The notes beneath the pieces were generated by a model that did no database searches, was not told where the DNA came from, and saw nothing but the letters and a program-made list of their open reading frames with translations. Below are positions 28,089 through 35,572 of a stretch of 64,000 nucleotides of DNA, one piece after another. A program made the translations under genes and the position numbers. The first letter of the stretch is position 1; every line of letters starts with the position of its first letter. The stretch is from contig NZ_FNYZ01000007.1 of assembly GCF_900109095.1 (NCBI RefSeq), positions 124,001 through 188,000 on the forward strand, written 5' to 3'. Source of the stretch: Sphingobium sp. AP50 (lineage in GTDB: Bacteria; Pseudomonadota; Alphaproteobacteria; Sphingomonadales; Sphingomonadaceae).

Positions 28089-28889
28089 TCAGCCGATATC
28101 GCCGCCCGCAACGGGCAAGACCGATCCGGTCACATAGCTGGCCTCGTCCGAGGCGAGGAAAAGGATTGGCGCGATCTGCTCGTCGAGCGTGCCGTAGCGC
28201 TTCATGAAGGCAGACGATGTCACCTGCTCCACCGCCTCGGCCATCCAGGTCTGTTCCTGGACGTTGTCGCCTTCGGCGTTGCGCGGCACGCGCCGCGGCG
28301 GCGCACTCGTGCCGCCGGGCGCGGTGGCGACGACCCGGATGCCGCTCTCTGCATATTCCATCGCCAGGGCTTGTGTCAGCCCGTTGATCCCGCCCTTCGC
28401 CGCCGAATAGGGCACGCGGCGAATGCCGCGCGTGGCGTTGGACGAGAGGTTGACGATCGTCCCTGCCCCCTGATCCAGCATGGCGGGCAGGACAGCATGG
28501 CAGCAATAAAGCGTCGGCATCAGCGAGCGGCGGATTTCCGCGTCGATTTGGGCTGGCTCGAACTGCGCATAGGGGCGCATACGGATCGCGCCGCCGACAT
28601 TGTTGATTAAAATGTCTATACGCCCGAACGCTTCTAGCGCCGCCGCCATGGCCAGCGCCGCGCCTTCGTAGGATTCAAGGTCGCAGGTCACCGAGATGGC
28701 CTTGCCGCCCGCTGCAACGATCTCTTGCTCCACCTCGGTTACGAATTCGGCCCGATCGACGAGGACGAGACTGGCACCCTCCTCGCCCGCGCGCATGGCA
28801 ACGCCGGCTCCAATGCCCTGCGCCGCGCCGGTAACAACCATTACCTTGCCGGCAAAGCGTCCCTGGAAGATCATCAGCCGGTCCTTCAA
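28089..28889 (-). CDS. benD: benzoate cis-diol dehydrogenase
   Basis: SDR of 266 aa oxidising 1,6-dihydroxycyclohexa-2,4-diene-1-carboxylate to catechol and CO2. It shows VTGAAQGIGAGVAMRAGEEGA (cofactor site), NNVGG, NLSSNATRGIRRVPYSAAKGG with the Ser/Tyr/Lys triad, and TAPGGTSAPPRR, the BenD-type loop. The start overlaps benB by ATGA; an internal ATG at 28874 is possible. Asp45 after strand two (LVDRAE) suggests NAD+ use. Confidence 0.92.
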   Translation of the reverse strand: MKDRLMIFQGRFAGKVMVVTGAAQGIGAGVAMRAGEEGASLVLVDRAEFVTEVEQEIVAAGGKAISVTCDLESYEGAALAMAAALEAFGRIDILINNVGGAIRMRPYAQFEPAQIDAEIRRSLMPTLYCCHAVLPAMLDQGAGTIVNLSSNATRGIRRVPYSAAKGGINGLTQALAMEYAESGIRVVATAPGGTSAPPRRVPRNAEGDNVQEQTWMAEAVEQVTSSAFMKRYGTLDEQIAPILFLASDEASYVTGSVLPVAGGDIG

Positions 28890-29401
28890 ATATGATAGAC
28901 GTCAATGACCTGGTGAATATAGTCGTCCTTGAGGACGATTTTCTTCTTCAGGATCTTCGGCGCCGCGCCGCTGACGTCCAACGTCACGAAATTCGTACCG
29001 AAAAACTGCTGCGTTTTTTGATAGCGATGGCTGAGCGTATGCCAATTATAGCGTAGCTCGATTGCGTCGGCGCCGGTTTCCAGCACCTCGATGTTCGACA
29101 GGAAATGCGAGGTCCGCGCTTCGGGCGTGCTCGCGGACGATCGCTCGGTTTTCAGCCGGTAGACACGATCCTCCAACCCCCTGCGGTTGCCATAATAGAT
29201 GAGCGAGATTTCGGTATGGGGATCGGTGGTCAGCACATCATCATCGGTCCAGGCCGGCATCCAATATTCGCATTGCTCCGAATAACATTCCAGCCATTGG
29301 TCCAGCTCACGATCGTCGAGCAGCCGCGCCTCGCGATAGAGAAAGGCGCAGATGTCCTGGTAGGAGAGCGCCGCGCGCGCTGTGTCGAGCACCAGTGTCA
29401 T
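28886..29401 (-). CDS. benB: benzoate 1,2-dioxygenase, small (beta) subunit
   Basis: A 171-aa NTF2-like beta subunit. Typical features are LDTARAALSYQDICAFLYREARLLDDRELDQWLECY at the start, YWMPAW near 48, and the end IVLKDDYIHQVIDVYHI. It has no cofactor and builds the alpha3-beta3 hexamer with BenA. ATGA overlaps with both benA and benD. Confidence 0.93.
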   Translation of the reverse strand: MTLVLDTARAALSYQDICAFLYREARLLDDRELDQWLECYSEQCEYWMPAWTDDDVLTTDPHTEISLIYYGNRRGLEDRVYRLKTERSSASTPEARTSHFLSNIEVLETGADAIELRYNWHTLSHRYQKTQQFFGTNFVTLDVSGAAPKILKKKIVLKDDYIHQVIDVYHI

Positions 29402-30762
29402 TCCGCCGCCTCCATCATCTGTGCCGCGCTCTCATCCTTGGCCATTCCATCGAGCATGATCTGCGCCCAAAATTCGTGCTGACGCACGAACAGCCCTTCA
29501 TCCTCGCTACGTTCGCTCGACAGCAGCGGGTTCATACCCATCGCCGTCGCATTGCGATCGGGCCCTGCGATCCAGCGGGTCGCACCACGGCTAAGGTCGT
29601 TCCATAGTTCGCCAGCGCCCTCATAAGCCGACTGGCAACTGCGGAATTCCTCCAGATCGTCGGGCGTTCCCATGCCGGTGACGTTGAAGAAATCCTCATA
29701 TTGGCGGATGCGATGGGCACGGTCCTCCACGCTTTCGCCCTTGGGGGCATAGCAATAGATCGTCACCTCGGTCGTATGCACGTCGATCGGCCGCACGACA
29801 CGGATCTGGGTCGAAAACTGATCCATCAGGAACACATTGGGATAGAGCGCCAAATTACGGGTCTGTTCGAGAATGAACTTCGCTTTGTCTTCGCCCAGTC
29901 GCTCGGCCAGCTGGTCCTTATAGTTCCAGACGGGCCGAACTTCGGGGTTCAGCACCTGCGTCCAGAGCAGGATATGGCCATGCTCAAAACCATAAACGCC
30001 GCTCGCCGGCGCCTTCGACCAGCCATTAGCGTCCACCGCCTTGGTCCCGCCTTCGGCACGGCGGCCCATGGTCGACTGGTAATTTTCATGGACAGAACTG
30101 ACATGATAGCCGTCGCAGCCATTTTCCATCTGCATCTTCCAATTGCCATGGAAGGTGTAGGTGGAATTGCCGGTCAGCACTTCGAGCCCCTCGGGCGCTT
30201 GGTCGACCATCTGGTCGATAATGACCTTGGCCTCGCCCAGATGCTCTTCCAGCGGCAGGACATCATGGTTCAGGGAACCGAATATGAAGCCGCGATAGCT
30301 TTCGACCCGAACCTTGGTCAGATCGTGCGACCCTTCATGGTCGAAACTGTCGGGATAGGCGCCCGTACTGGCATCCTTGGCGCGCAGCAACTTGCCGTCG
30401 GTCTTGAAACTCCAGCCATGAAAGGGGCACACGAACAAGGGCTGGTTCCCCCGCTTGCGGCGACACAGCTTGGCACCGCGATGGGCGCAGGCATTGACCA
30501 CGCAGTTGAGGCCGCCATCCTTGGCCCGTGTCAGGATCACCGGCGTATGGCCGATCCATGCGGTAAGATAATCATTCTTTTGCTCGACCTGGCTTTCATG
30601 GGCCAGATAGACCCAATTGCTCTCGAAGATATATTTGATCTCCAGATCGAACAGGTCGGGATCGGTAAAGACGTCGCGGCGGCATCGGAAGATGCCGGTT
30701 TCCGGATCGTCAACGACCGCCGTTTCGACGCGTTTGCGCAGTAGCGCCATGGGACTAGTCAT
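29398..30762 (-). CDS. benA: benzoate 1,2-dioxygenase, large (alpha) subunit
   Basis: A 454-aa Rieske dioxygenase. The Rieske ligands are C92-x-H94 (CAHRGAKLC) and C112-x2-H115 (CPFHGWSF), and the mononuclear iron ligands D217, H220 and H225 (NGCDGYHVSSVHENY). The DGYHV-xx-VHxNY pattern and length are those of BenA/XylX. It adds O2 to benzoate to give the cis-diol used by BenD. The first ben gene, 14 bases after the catA stop, in an unusual cat-then-ben order. A toluate dioxygenase is possible, but the ortho pathway downstream favours benzoate. Confidence 0.93.
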   Translation of the reverse strand: MTSPMALLRKRVETAVVDDPETGIFRCRRDVFTDPDLFDLEIKYIFESNWVYLAHESQVEQKNDYLTAWIGHTPVILTRAKDGGLNCVVNACAHRGAKLCRRKRGNQPLFVCPFHGWSFKTDGKLLRAKDASTGAYPDSFDHEGSHDLTKVRVESYRGFIFGSLNHDVLPLEEHLGEAKVIIDQMVDQAPEGLEVLTGNSTYTFHGNWKMQMENGCDGYHVSSVHENYQSTMGRRAEGGTKAVDANGWSKAPASGVYGFEHGHILLWTQVLNPEVRPVWNYKDQLAERLGEDKAKFILEQTRNLALYPNVFLMDQFSTQIRVVRPIDVHTTEVTIYCYAPKGESVEDRAHRIRQYEDFFNVTGMGTPDDLEEFRSCQSAYEGAGELWNDLSRGATRWIAGPDRNATAMGMNPLLSSERSEDEGLFVRQHEFWAQIMLDGMAKDESAAQMMEAAE

Positions 30763-30776
30763 GATCCTATATCCTC

Positions 30777-31703
30777 TCAGGTCGGCTCTTTGACCGGCTC
30801 AACAGCATCCACCACCAAGCGCTTGCGGGTCGAGAAGACTTCGTCGGTTGCATCGTCGGCACGCTGCAAGTGGAAGTCGAAGGCGATGTGAGCGCTGTCG
30901 CCCTGACGATTGGGCACCGGCAGCAGCCCCTCGCGGGTCCCGAATGCAAAATCGTCGGCTGCGAACGGATCATCGCCGAAGTTGATCTGCGTGGTCAGTC
31001 GACGATAGCCCGGCGCCTCGATGAAGAAATGTACATGGGCGGGTCGGTTGCCATGGCGGCCAAGCGCCTTCATCAGCGTGTCGGACGCGCCGCCGGGCGG
31101 CACGGAATAGCCGTTCGGCATCTTCGAGTAGAAGGCATAGGTACCGTCCGCTGCGATCCTCAACCGGCGACGATTGTTGAAGGGCGTCTGTTCGCGGGTC
31201 GGATCGAAATGCGAGTAGAAGCCTTGGGAGTCGGCGTGCCACACATGAACGAGGCCTTCGGTTACCGCTTCGCCATCGGGGCCCATGATGCGGCCGGTCA
31301 TGTACAGCGTGTCAGTCTCGTCGACATCGTCGGTCAGGCATGCGCCGCTCTCTACGATCGGTGCGTCTTCCACGTAAAGCGGACCTTCGATCGTACGCGG
31401 CGTGCCACCCAACTTGCCCGCTTGCGCATCCTTGGCATCAAGATAGAGATCGATGAAATGTTCAAGGCCGACGCCCGGCATCAACAGGCCAAGCTCCCCT
31501 GCGCCTGCGGCGCCCTGTAGGAAATTGACCGCGTTCCACACCTCATCCTCGCTGATGTCATAACGGGCAATGACGGTCATGCACGCCTCGATCAGGTCGC
31601 GTATGATCGCCTTGAGGCGAGGATCGCCCCCTTGCGTATCCAGCCCTGCGACACGGTCGAGCAGGTTCTGGATTTCCGGTGTTTCTACAAAGCTGATACC
31701 CAT
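30777..31703 (-). CDS. catA: catechol 1,2-dioxygenase
   Basis: Intradiol dioxygenase of 308 aa. The Fe(III) ligands Tyr163 (GFYSHF), Tyr199 (NGYSVPPGG), His223 and His225 (PAHVHFF) are all present. An N-terminal helical linker domain precedes the core. The frame reaches 31745, but ATG 31703 follows CTAGGAGAGAAAAAT and matches the family start. It converts catechol to cis,cis-muconate, taken on by CatB. Confidence 0.94.
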   Translation of the reverse strand: MGISFVETPEIQNLLDRVAGLDTQGGDPRLKAIIRDLIEACMTVIARYDISEDEVWNAVNFLQGAAGAGELGLLMPGVGLEHFIDLYLDAKDAQAGKLGGTPRTIEGPLYVEDAPIVESGACLTDDVDETDTLYMTGRIMGPDGEAVTEGLVHVWHADSQGFYSHFDPTREQTPFNNRRRLRIAADGTYAFYSKMPNGYSVPPGGASDTLMKALGRHGNRPAHVHFFIEAPGYRRLTTQINFGDDPFAADDFAFGTREGLLPVPNRQGDSAHIAFDFHLQRADDATDEVFSTRKRLVVDAVEPVKEPT

Positions 31704-31734
31704 ATTTTTCTCTCCTAGACTTGCAATCTGTTGG

Positions 31735-32025
31735 TCAGCGATCATCCTCGTGCATCGAGGAGGGATGGCGGCAGAGAGGCGTCACTTTCATGGTCATGAA
31801 AGGATAAAGCGGCAGCGCCATCAGCATGTCGTGCAGGGCGGTATTGCTTTCGACATCGAAGATCGAAATGTTGGAATATAGGCCCACCTTGCGCCAGATA
31901 TGACGCCATGTTCCAGCGGCCTGCAATTCCTGGAAATATGCCTTTTCCGCAGCCTTGATCCGGGAAGCCTCCTCCACGTTGAAATCAAGCGGAATACTGA
32001 CGTCCATTTCTACCATGAACAGCAT
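31735..32025 (-). CDS. catC: muconolactone delta-isomerase
   Basis: A 96-aa protein of the usual CatC length. MLFMVEMDVSIPLDF at the start and WRHIWRKVGLYSNISIFDVES in the middle are the diagnostic segments, with the final SMHEDD acidic tail. It moves the double bond of muconolactone to give 3-oxoadipate enol-lactone. It lies 5 bases after catB. Confidence 0.94.
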   Translation of the reverse strand: MLFMVEMDVSIPLDFNVEEASRIKAAEKAYFQELQAAGTWRHIWRKVGLYSNISIFDVESNTALHDMLMALPLYPFMTMKVTPLCRHPSSMHEDDR

Positions 32026-32030
32026 CGGTT

Positions 32031-33188
32031 TCAGGCTCCTGCGCTAACGGCGTGAAGAACCGGCAACGTGCGATCGCGCCGGAAGAAGGCGATTTTGTCT
32101 TCGTCAAAGGTGATGCCCAGGCCCGGTCCGGTCGGCACGGCGAGCGAAAAATCAGCATAGCCAAGTGGTTCGCTCAATATGTCCTCGGTCTGGAGCAGCG
32201 GACCGAATAATTCGGTGCCCCAGGCTAGCTCTGGCAAGGTGGCAAAGACATGTGCCGATGCCACCGTCCCCACTCCGCCCTCAAGCATTGTGCCGCCATA
32301 GAGGCCGATCCCGGCGGCAGCGCCGATGGCGGCCACCTGAGCCGTCGCGAACAGGCCGCCCGACTGGGCGATCTTGAGCGCGAAGACGCCCGCGGCATGG
32401 GCAGAGGCGATCCGCATCGCGCTGCGCGGACCAGTGAGCGCCTCGTCCGCCATCAGCGGCACTGGCTGGTTCATCGAAAGGCGTGCCATCGCGATGATCG
32501 CGTCGCCCGCAATCGGCTGTTCGACCAGGTTGCAACCGACATGGTGGAGCATCGCCATCCCGATCTTGGCTTGCGCCTCGGACCAGTTCTGGTTGACGTC
32601 CACTCGCACGCTGGCGCGGTCCCCGAGCGCCTTGCAGATGGCGCCGACATGGGCGACGTCATCACGCACCTCGCGCTTGCCGATCTTCAACTTGAAGATG
32701 CGGTGGCGCCGGCGATCGAGCATTTCCTCGCCTTCGGCAATGTCGCGCGCGGTGTCACCACTCGCCAGCGTCCAGGCCACCGGCAGACTGTCGCGCACCC
32801 GGCCACCGCCGATCAGTTCGGACACCGCAATGCCGAGCCGCTTGCCCGCCATGTCGAGCAGCGCCGTTTCGACCGCGCATTTGGCAAAATGGTTGCCACG
32901 CACGCAGCGGGCAACCTTGCCCATGGTGGCGCCCACCTGCGTCAAATCGCAGGTTTCCAGAACGGGAATGATGTAGGTGTCGATCGCCGACTTGATGCTT
33001 TCGGGGCTTTCCTCGCCGTAGCTGAGGCCGCCAATCGTGGTCCCCTCCCCGATCCCTTCCACACCGTCTGCATCAGTGAGGCGGACGATCACCATCGATT
33101 GGGCGTGCATGGTCGCCATGGCCAACACATGTGGCCGGATCGTCGGCACATCGACGATGAAGGTATCGGCGTGGCTCAATCCAGCCAT
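32031..33188 (-). CDS. catB: muconate cycloisomerase
   Basis: Enolase-superfamily protein of 385 aa. FKLKIG (about 165-170) is the K-x-K motif, VRVDVNQNW (about 195) and ADEAL (near 248) hold metal ligands, and LKIAQSGGL (near 272) holds the second catalytic Lys. It cyclises cis,cis-muconate to muconolactone. First gene of the operon; ATG follows TTAGGAGAGTCGCCGCA. Divergent from the LysR gene, with the ATAC-N7-GTAT operator in between. Confidence 0.93.
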   Translation of the reverse strand: MAGLSHADTFIVDVPTIRPHVLAMATMHAQSMVIVRLTDADGVEGIGEGTTIGGLSYGEESPESIKSAIDTYIIPVLETCDLTQVGATMGKVARCVRGNHFAKCAVETALLDMAGKRLGIAVSELIGGGRVRDSLPVAWTLASGDTARDIAEGEEMLDRRRHRIFKLKIGKREVRDDVAHVGAICKALGDRASVRVDVNQNWSEAQAKIGMAMLHHVGCNLVEQPIAGDAIIAMARLSMNQPVPLMADEALTGPRSAMRIASAHAAGVFALKIAQSGGLFATAQVAAIGAAAGIGLYGGTMLEGGVGTVASAHVFATLPELAWGTELFGPLLQTEDILSEPLGYADFSLAVPTGPGLGITFDEDKIAFFRRDRTLPVLHAVSAGA

Positions 33189-33275
33189 TGCGGCGACTCT
33201 CCTAATTGCTTACGTTTCAGGGCATAGCTACTCCGCCGCCGAAATCAGTTCAAAGATCAATGCGGTCAACAGTCG

Positions 33276-33290
33276 ATACTTTTGAGGTAT
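33276..33290. promoter_or_regulatory. BenM/CatM-type operator ATAC-N7-GTAT
   Basis: ATAC (33276-33279), seven bases, then GTAT (33287-33290): the exact consensus described for the aromatic-responsive LysR regulators BenM and CatM. It lies 8 bases before the LysR ATG and about 90 before the catB ATG, so one site can activate the catabolic operon and repress the regulator gene. Confidence 0.8.
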
Positions 33291-33298
33291 AGTTGGTG

Positions 33299-34222
33299 AT
33301 GGACCTGCGTCTCTTGCGCTATTTCGTGGCAGTGGCGGACGAAGGCAGTTTCAATCGCGCCGCCAATAGACTGCACATGGCCCAACCACCCTTGTCGCGT
33401 GCGATCCAGCAACTTGAGGCCCATGTCGGCGCGCCCCTGCTCGACCGGACCAGCCGTCCGCTCAGGCTGACGGATATCGGTCGCCTCCTCTACGCCCAGG
33501 CGCTCCAGTTGCTGGCTCGCATGGAAGATGTCGAGACGATGGTAAAGACCGCCGCCTCCAGCCAAAGCCGTCGGTTGGTGATCGGTTTTGTCGCGTCGAC
33601 CATCTATGCCCGACTGCCTGAGCTAATCCGGGAGTTCCGCAAGGCGGCCAGGAATGTCGAACTCGTGATGGTCGAGAGCACAACGCTTGAGCAGATCGCA
33701 GCGCTCAAGGACGGTCGCATCGACGTCGGCTTCGGGCGCATTCGTTTCGAGGATCCGGCTGTTCGGCGGGTAATCCTGCGCCACGAAAGGCTGATCGCCG
33801 CCTTCCCCGTCGATCATCCTTTGGCGCTTGGCGATGGCCCGATCTCGCTGCGCGATCTCGTCGACGAGCCCCAGATCATCTACCCCCGCGCGCCCCGCCC
33901 CAGCTATGCCGACCAGGTCATATCCCTGTTCCGCGACCATGCAATCGAGCCACGCATCGTCCATGAGGCTCGTGAACTTCAGATTGCGATCGGACTGGTT
34001 GCGGCCGAAGAAGGAATGGCGATTGTTCCAGAATCTGTCCGGCGCGCGAGGAGTCACGATGTGGCCTTTCGCGAACTGGCCGAGCAAGCAACATCGCCCA
34101 TCATCATGAGCCACCGACCTGGCGATCAATCTCTAGAACTTAAGCTGATGACATCGATCATCGCTCGTCAATATGCAAGTTGGGGTTATGAAGTGCCGGC
34201 GGTTATAATTGGAACCCATTAG
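33299..34222 (+). CDS. LysR-type regulator of the benzoate/catechol operon (BenM/CatR-like)
   Basis: A 307-aa LysR protein. MDLRLLRYFVAVADEGSFNRAANRLHMAQPPLSRAIQQLE is the winged helix and closely follows the BenM/CatR start. In-frame TTG and GTG codons at 33293 and 33296 precede the ATG at 33299; the ATG has GAGGT about ten bases upstream and gives the family start. Effector expected to be cis,cis-muconate and perhaps benzoate. The TAG stop (34220-34222) is shared with the left end of the IS5 element: the bases T and A are host and G is the first base of the insertion. The pre-insertion sequence also reads TAG, so the protein is unchanged. Confidence 0.9.
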   Translation: MDLRLLRYFVAVADEGSFNRAANRLHMAQPPLSRAIQQLEAHVGAPLLDRTSRPLRLTDIGRLLYAQALQLLARMEDVETMVKTAASSQSRRLVIGFVASTIYARLPELIREFRKAARNVELVMVESTTLEQIAALKDGRIDVGFGRIRFEDPAVRRVILRHERLIAAFPVDHPLALGDGPISLRDLVDEPQIIYPRAPRPSYADQVISLFRDHAIEPRIVHEARELQIAIGLVAAEEGMAIVPESVRRARSHDVAFRELAEQATSPIIMSHRPGDQSLELKLMTSIIARQYASWGYEVPAVIIGTH

Positions 34223-35175
34223 TGCCTGATCCGAAACTAAGTTGAGTGGTATCAGTGGGTTAGCTTGACGCCAGCCCAAGTCGTTGATTTAGGTGGTTTT
34301 GCGAAGACTACCGGAGATCAAGGATGTGGACCGACACCACTCGGACGCAGTATGCCCGCGCGGACTTGGCTTTGCCAAGTGATTTGACCGACGCTGAATG
34401 GGCGCTGCTTGAGCCGTTTTTGCCGCCGCCGTCGCATGTGGGCCGTCCGCGCAAGTGGCCGCTGCGACGGATTATCGAGGCGATCCTGTATCTGTTGCGC
34501 GGCGGTCTGCCGTGGCGGATGCTGCCACCGTGCTTTCCGCCGGTCTCGACAGTGCGGCGCTGGTTTTACCTTTGGCGGGACAACCGGCTCTGGTTGTCGC
34601 TCAATCATGCCCTATTGCTGATCGGACGCGAGGAGACCGGGCGCGATGCCTCGCCCAGTGCCGGGGTCATCGACAGCCAGAGCGTCAAAACCACCGAATC
34701 CGGCGGTCCTCACGGCTATGATGCGGGCAAGAAGATCAAGGGCCGCAAGCGCCACATCCTCACCGACACCGAGGGCAATCTGGTCCACGCCGTGATCCAC
34801 ACCGCCGACATTCAGGACAGAGACGGTGCACCGCTGGTGCTGACCGAGATCATCAAGCGCTTCCCGTGGCTGCGCCATGTGTTTGCCGATGGCGGCTATG
34901 CTGGAGACAAACTCCGGCAGGCGCTGAGCCGGATCGGCAAATGGAACCTCGAGATCGTCAAACGGTCCGATACCGCCAGGGGTTTCGTGGTCCTTCCACG
35001 CCGTTGGGTCGTAGAGCGGACGCTGGCATCGCTGAATCGAAACCGCCGACTGGCCAAGGATTTCGAGCAAACCATCGCGTCAGCAACCGCATGGCTGTTC
35101 ATAGCCTCGATCCAGCTCTTCGCCCGCCGCATCGCAAGGTTATGAATTTACGAAGGATAATTTTGAATCAGGCTC
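34222..35175 (+). mobile_element. IS5-family insertion sequence (954 bp), intact
   Basis: Terminal inverted repeats: left GTGCCTGATCCGAAA (34222-34236), right end reverse complement GAGCCTGATTCAAAA (35161-35175), 12 of 15 bases equal. A 3-base direct target repeat TTA flanks it (34219-34221 and 35176-35178), the TNA-type target of the IS1031 subgroup of IS5. One transposase gene fills the element. Intact ends and duplication suggest a recent insertion. Confidence 0.9.
34324..35145 (+). CDS. IS5-family transposase
   Basis: A 273-aa DDE transposase. LTDAEWALLEPFLP (helix-turn-helix N-terminal domain, DUF4096-like), VIDSQSVKTTESGG with the first Asp near 118, HVFADGGYAG with the second Asp near 188, and WVVERTLASLNRNRRL with the final Glu near 230. 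This single-frame form is typical of the IS1031/ISL2-like members. ATG 34324; reading frame intact. Confidence 0.93.
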   Translation: MWTDTTRTQYARADLALPSDLTDAEWALLEPFLPPPSHVGRPRKWPLRRIIEAILYLLRGGLPWRMLPPCFPPVSTVRRWFYLWRDNRLWLSLNHALLLIGREETGRDASPSAGVIDSQSVKTTESGGPHGYDAGKKIKGRKRHILTDTEGNLVHAVIHTADIQDRDGAPLVLTEIIKRFPWLRHVFADGGYAGDKLRQALSRIGKWNLEIVKRSDTARGFVVLPRRWVVERTLASLNRNRRLAKDFEQTIASATAWLFIASIQLFARRIARL

Positions 35176-35572
35176 TTAGATATTGATCTTCGCGATGGGC
35201 ACGAAGGGTTTCACAGTCTCACACCTTCTGAGTTTGGACGATTGCATGACGCCTCCAAACATGCCCTGTCTCGGGTCACATGCAGGGCGAAAAGCCATAA
35301 TGCGCAAGGCATAGATCGGGCGCGGGTGTAGCCCGTAGCTATACTGAGATAGCAACGCTCACTCCTGCGCGGCACAACCTGGCTTGGACGCGTCGTATTG
35401 TGCTGATGGCTCCCGGCTGACACTGCTCATATCCCGATACGATCAGGGCTAAGCGCACCACGGCGGCGCTTTCATCAGCGATTTCATAAAACAGAACTGG
35501 CTCAATCCGAAATTTGATATTATAAAATGTCTATTATTTTATAATATCGCATTCTCTGCACCTTGGGGAGAT
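35176..35572. other. promoter region of the tannase-family gene
   Basis: About 395 bases with no gene. It holds the right target duplication of the IS element and, at its right end, the AT-rich inverted repeat at 35516-35548. The rest shows nothing I recognise. Confidence 0.5.
35516..35548. promoter_or_regulatory. perfect AT-rich inverted repeat before the tannase-family gene
   Basis: GATATTATAAAAT (35516-35528), 7-base spacer, ATTTTATAATATC (35536-35548): a perfect 13-base inverted repeat, ending 24 bases before the first possible start. Placed where an RNA polymerase -10 region or a regulator would bind; it has no GC core or T-tract, so it is not a terminator. Confidence 0.6.

Noticed and set aside
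29701-30744. Long plus-strand frame (347 codons) opposite benA
   Set aside because: It is the antisense shadow of the GC-rich benA coding frame, with no family motif.
32250-33227. Long plus-strand frame (325 codons) opposite catB
   Set aside because: Antisense shadow; catB shows all enolase-superfamily motifs in its frame.
34200-34222. LysR regulator truncated by the IS5 insertion
   Set aside because: The codons before the element are continuous with a normal-length regulator, and the host flank would also give a TAG at the same place.
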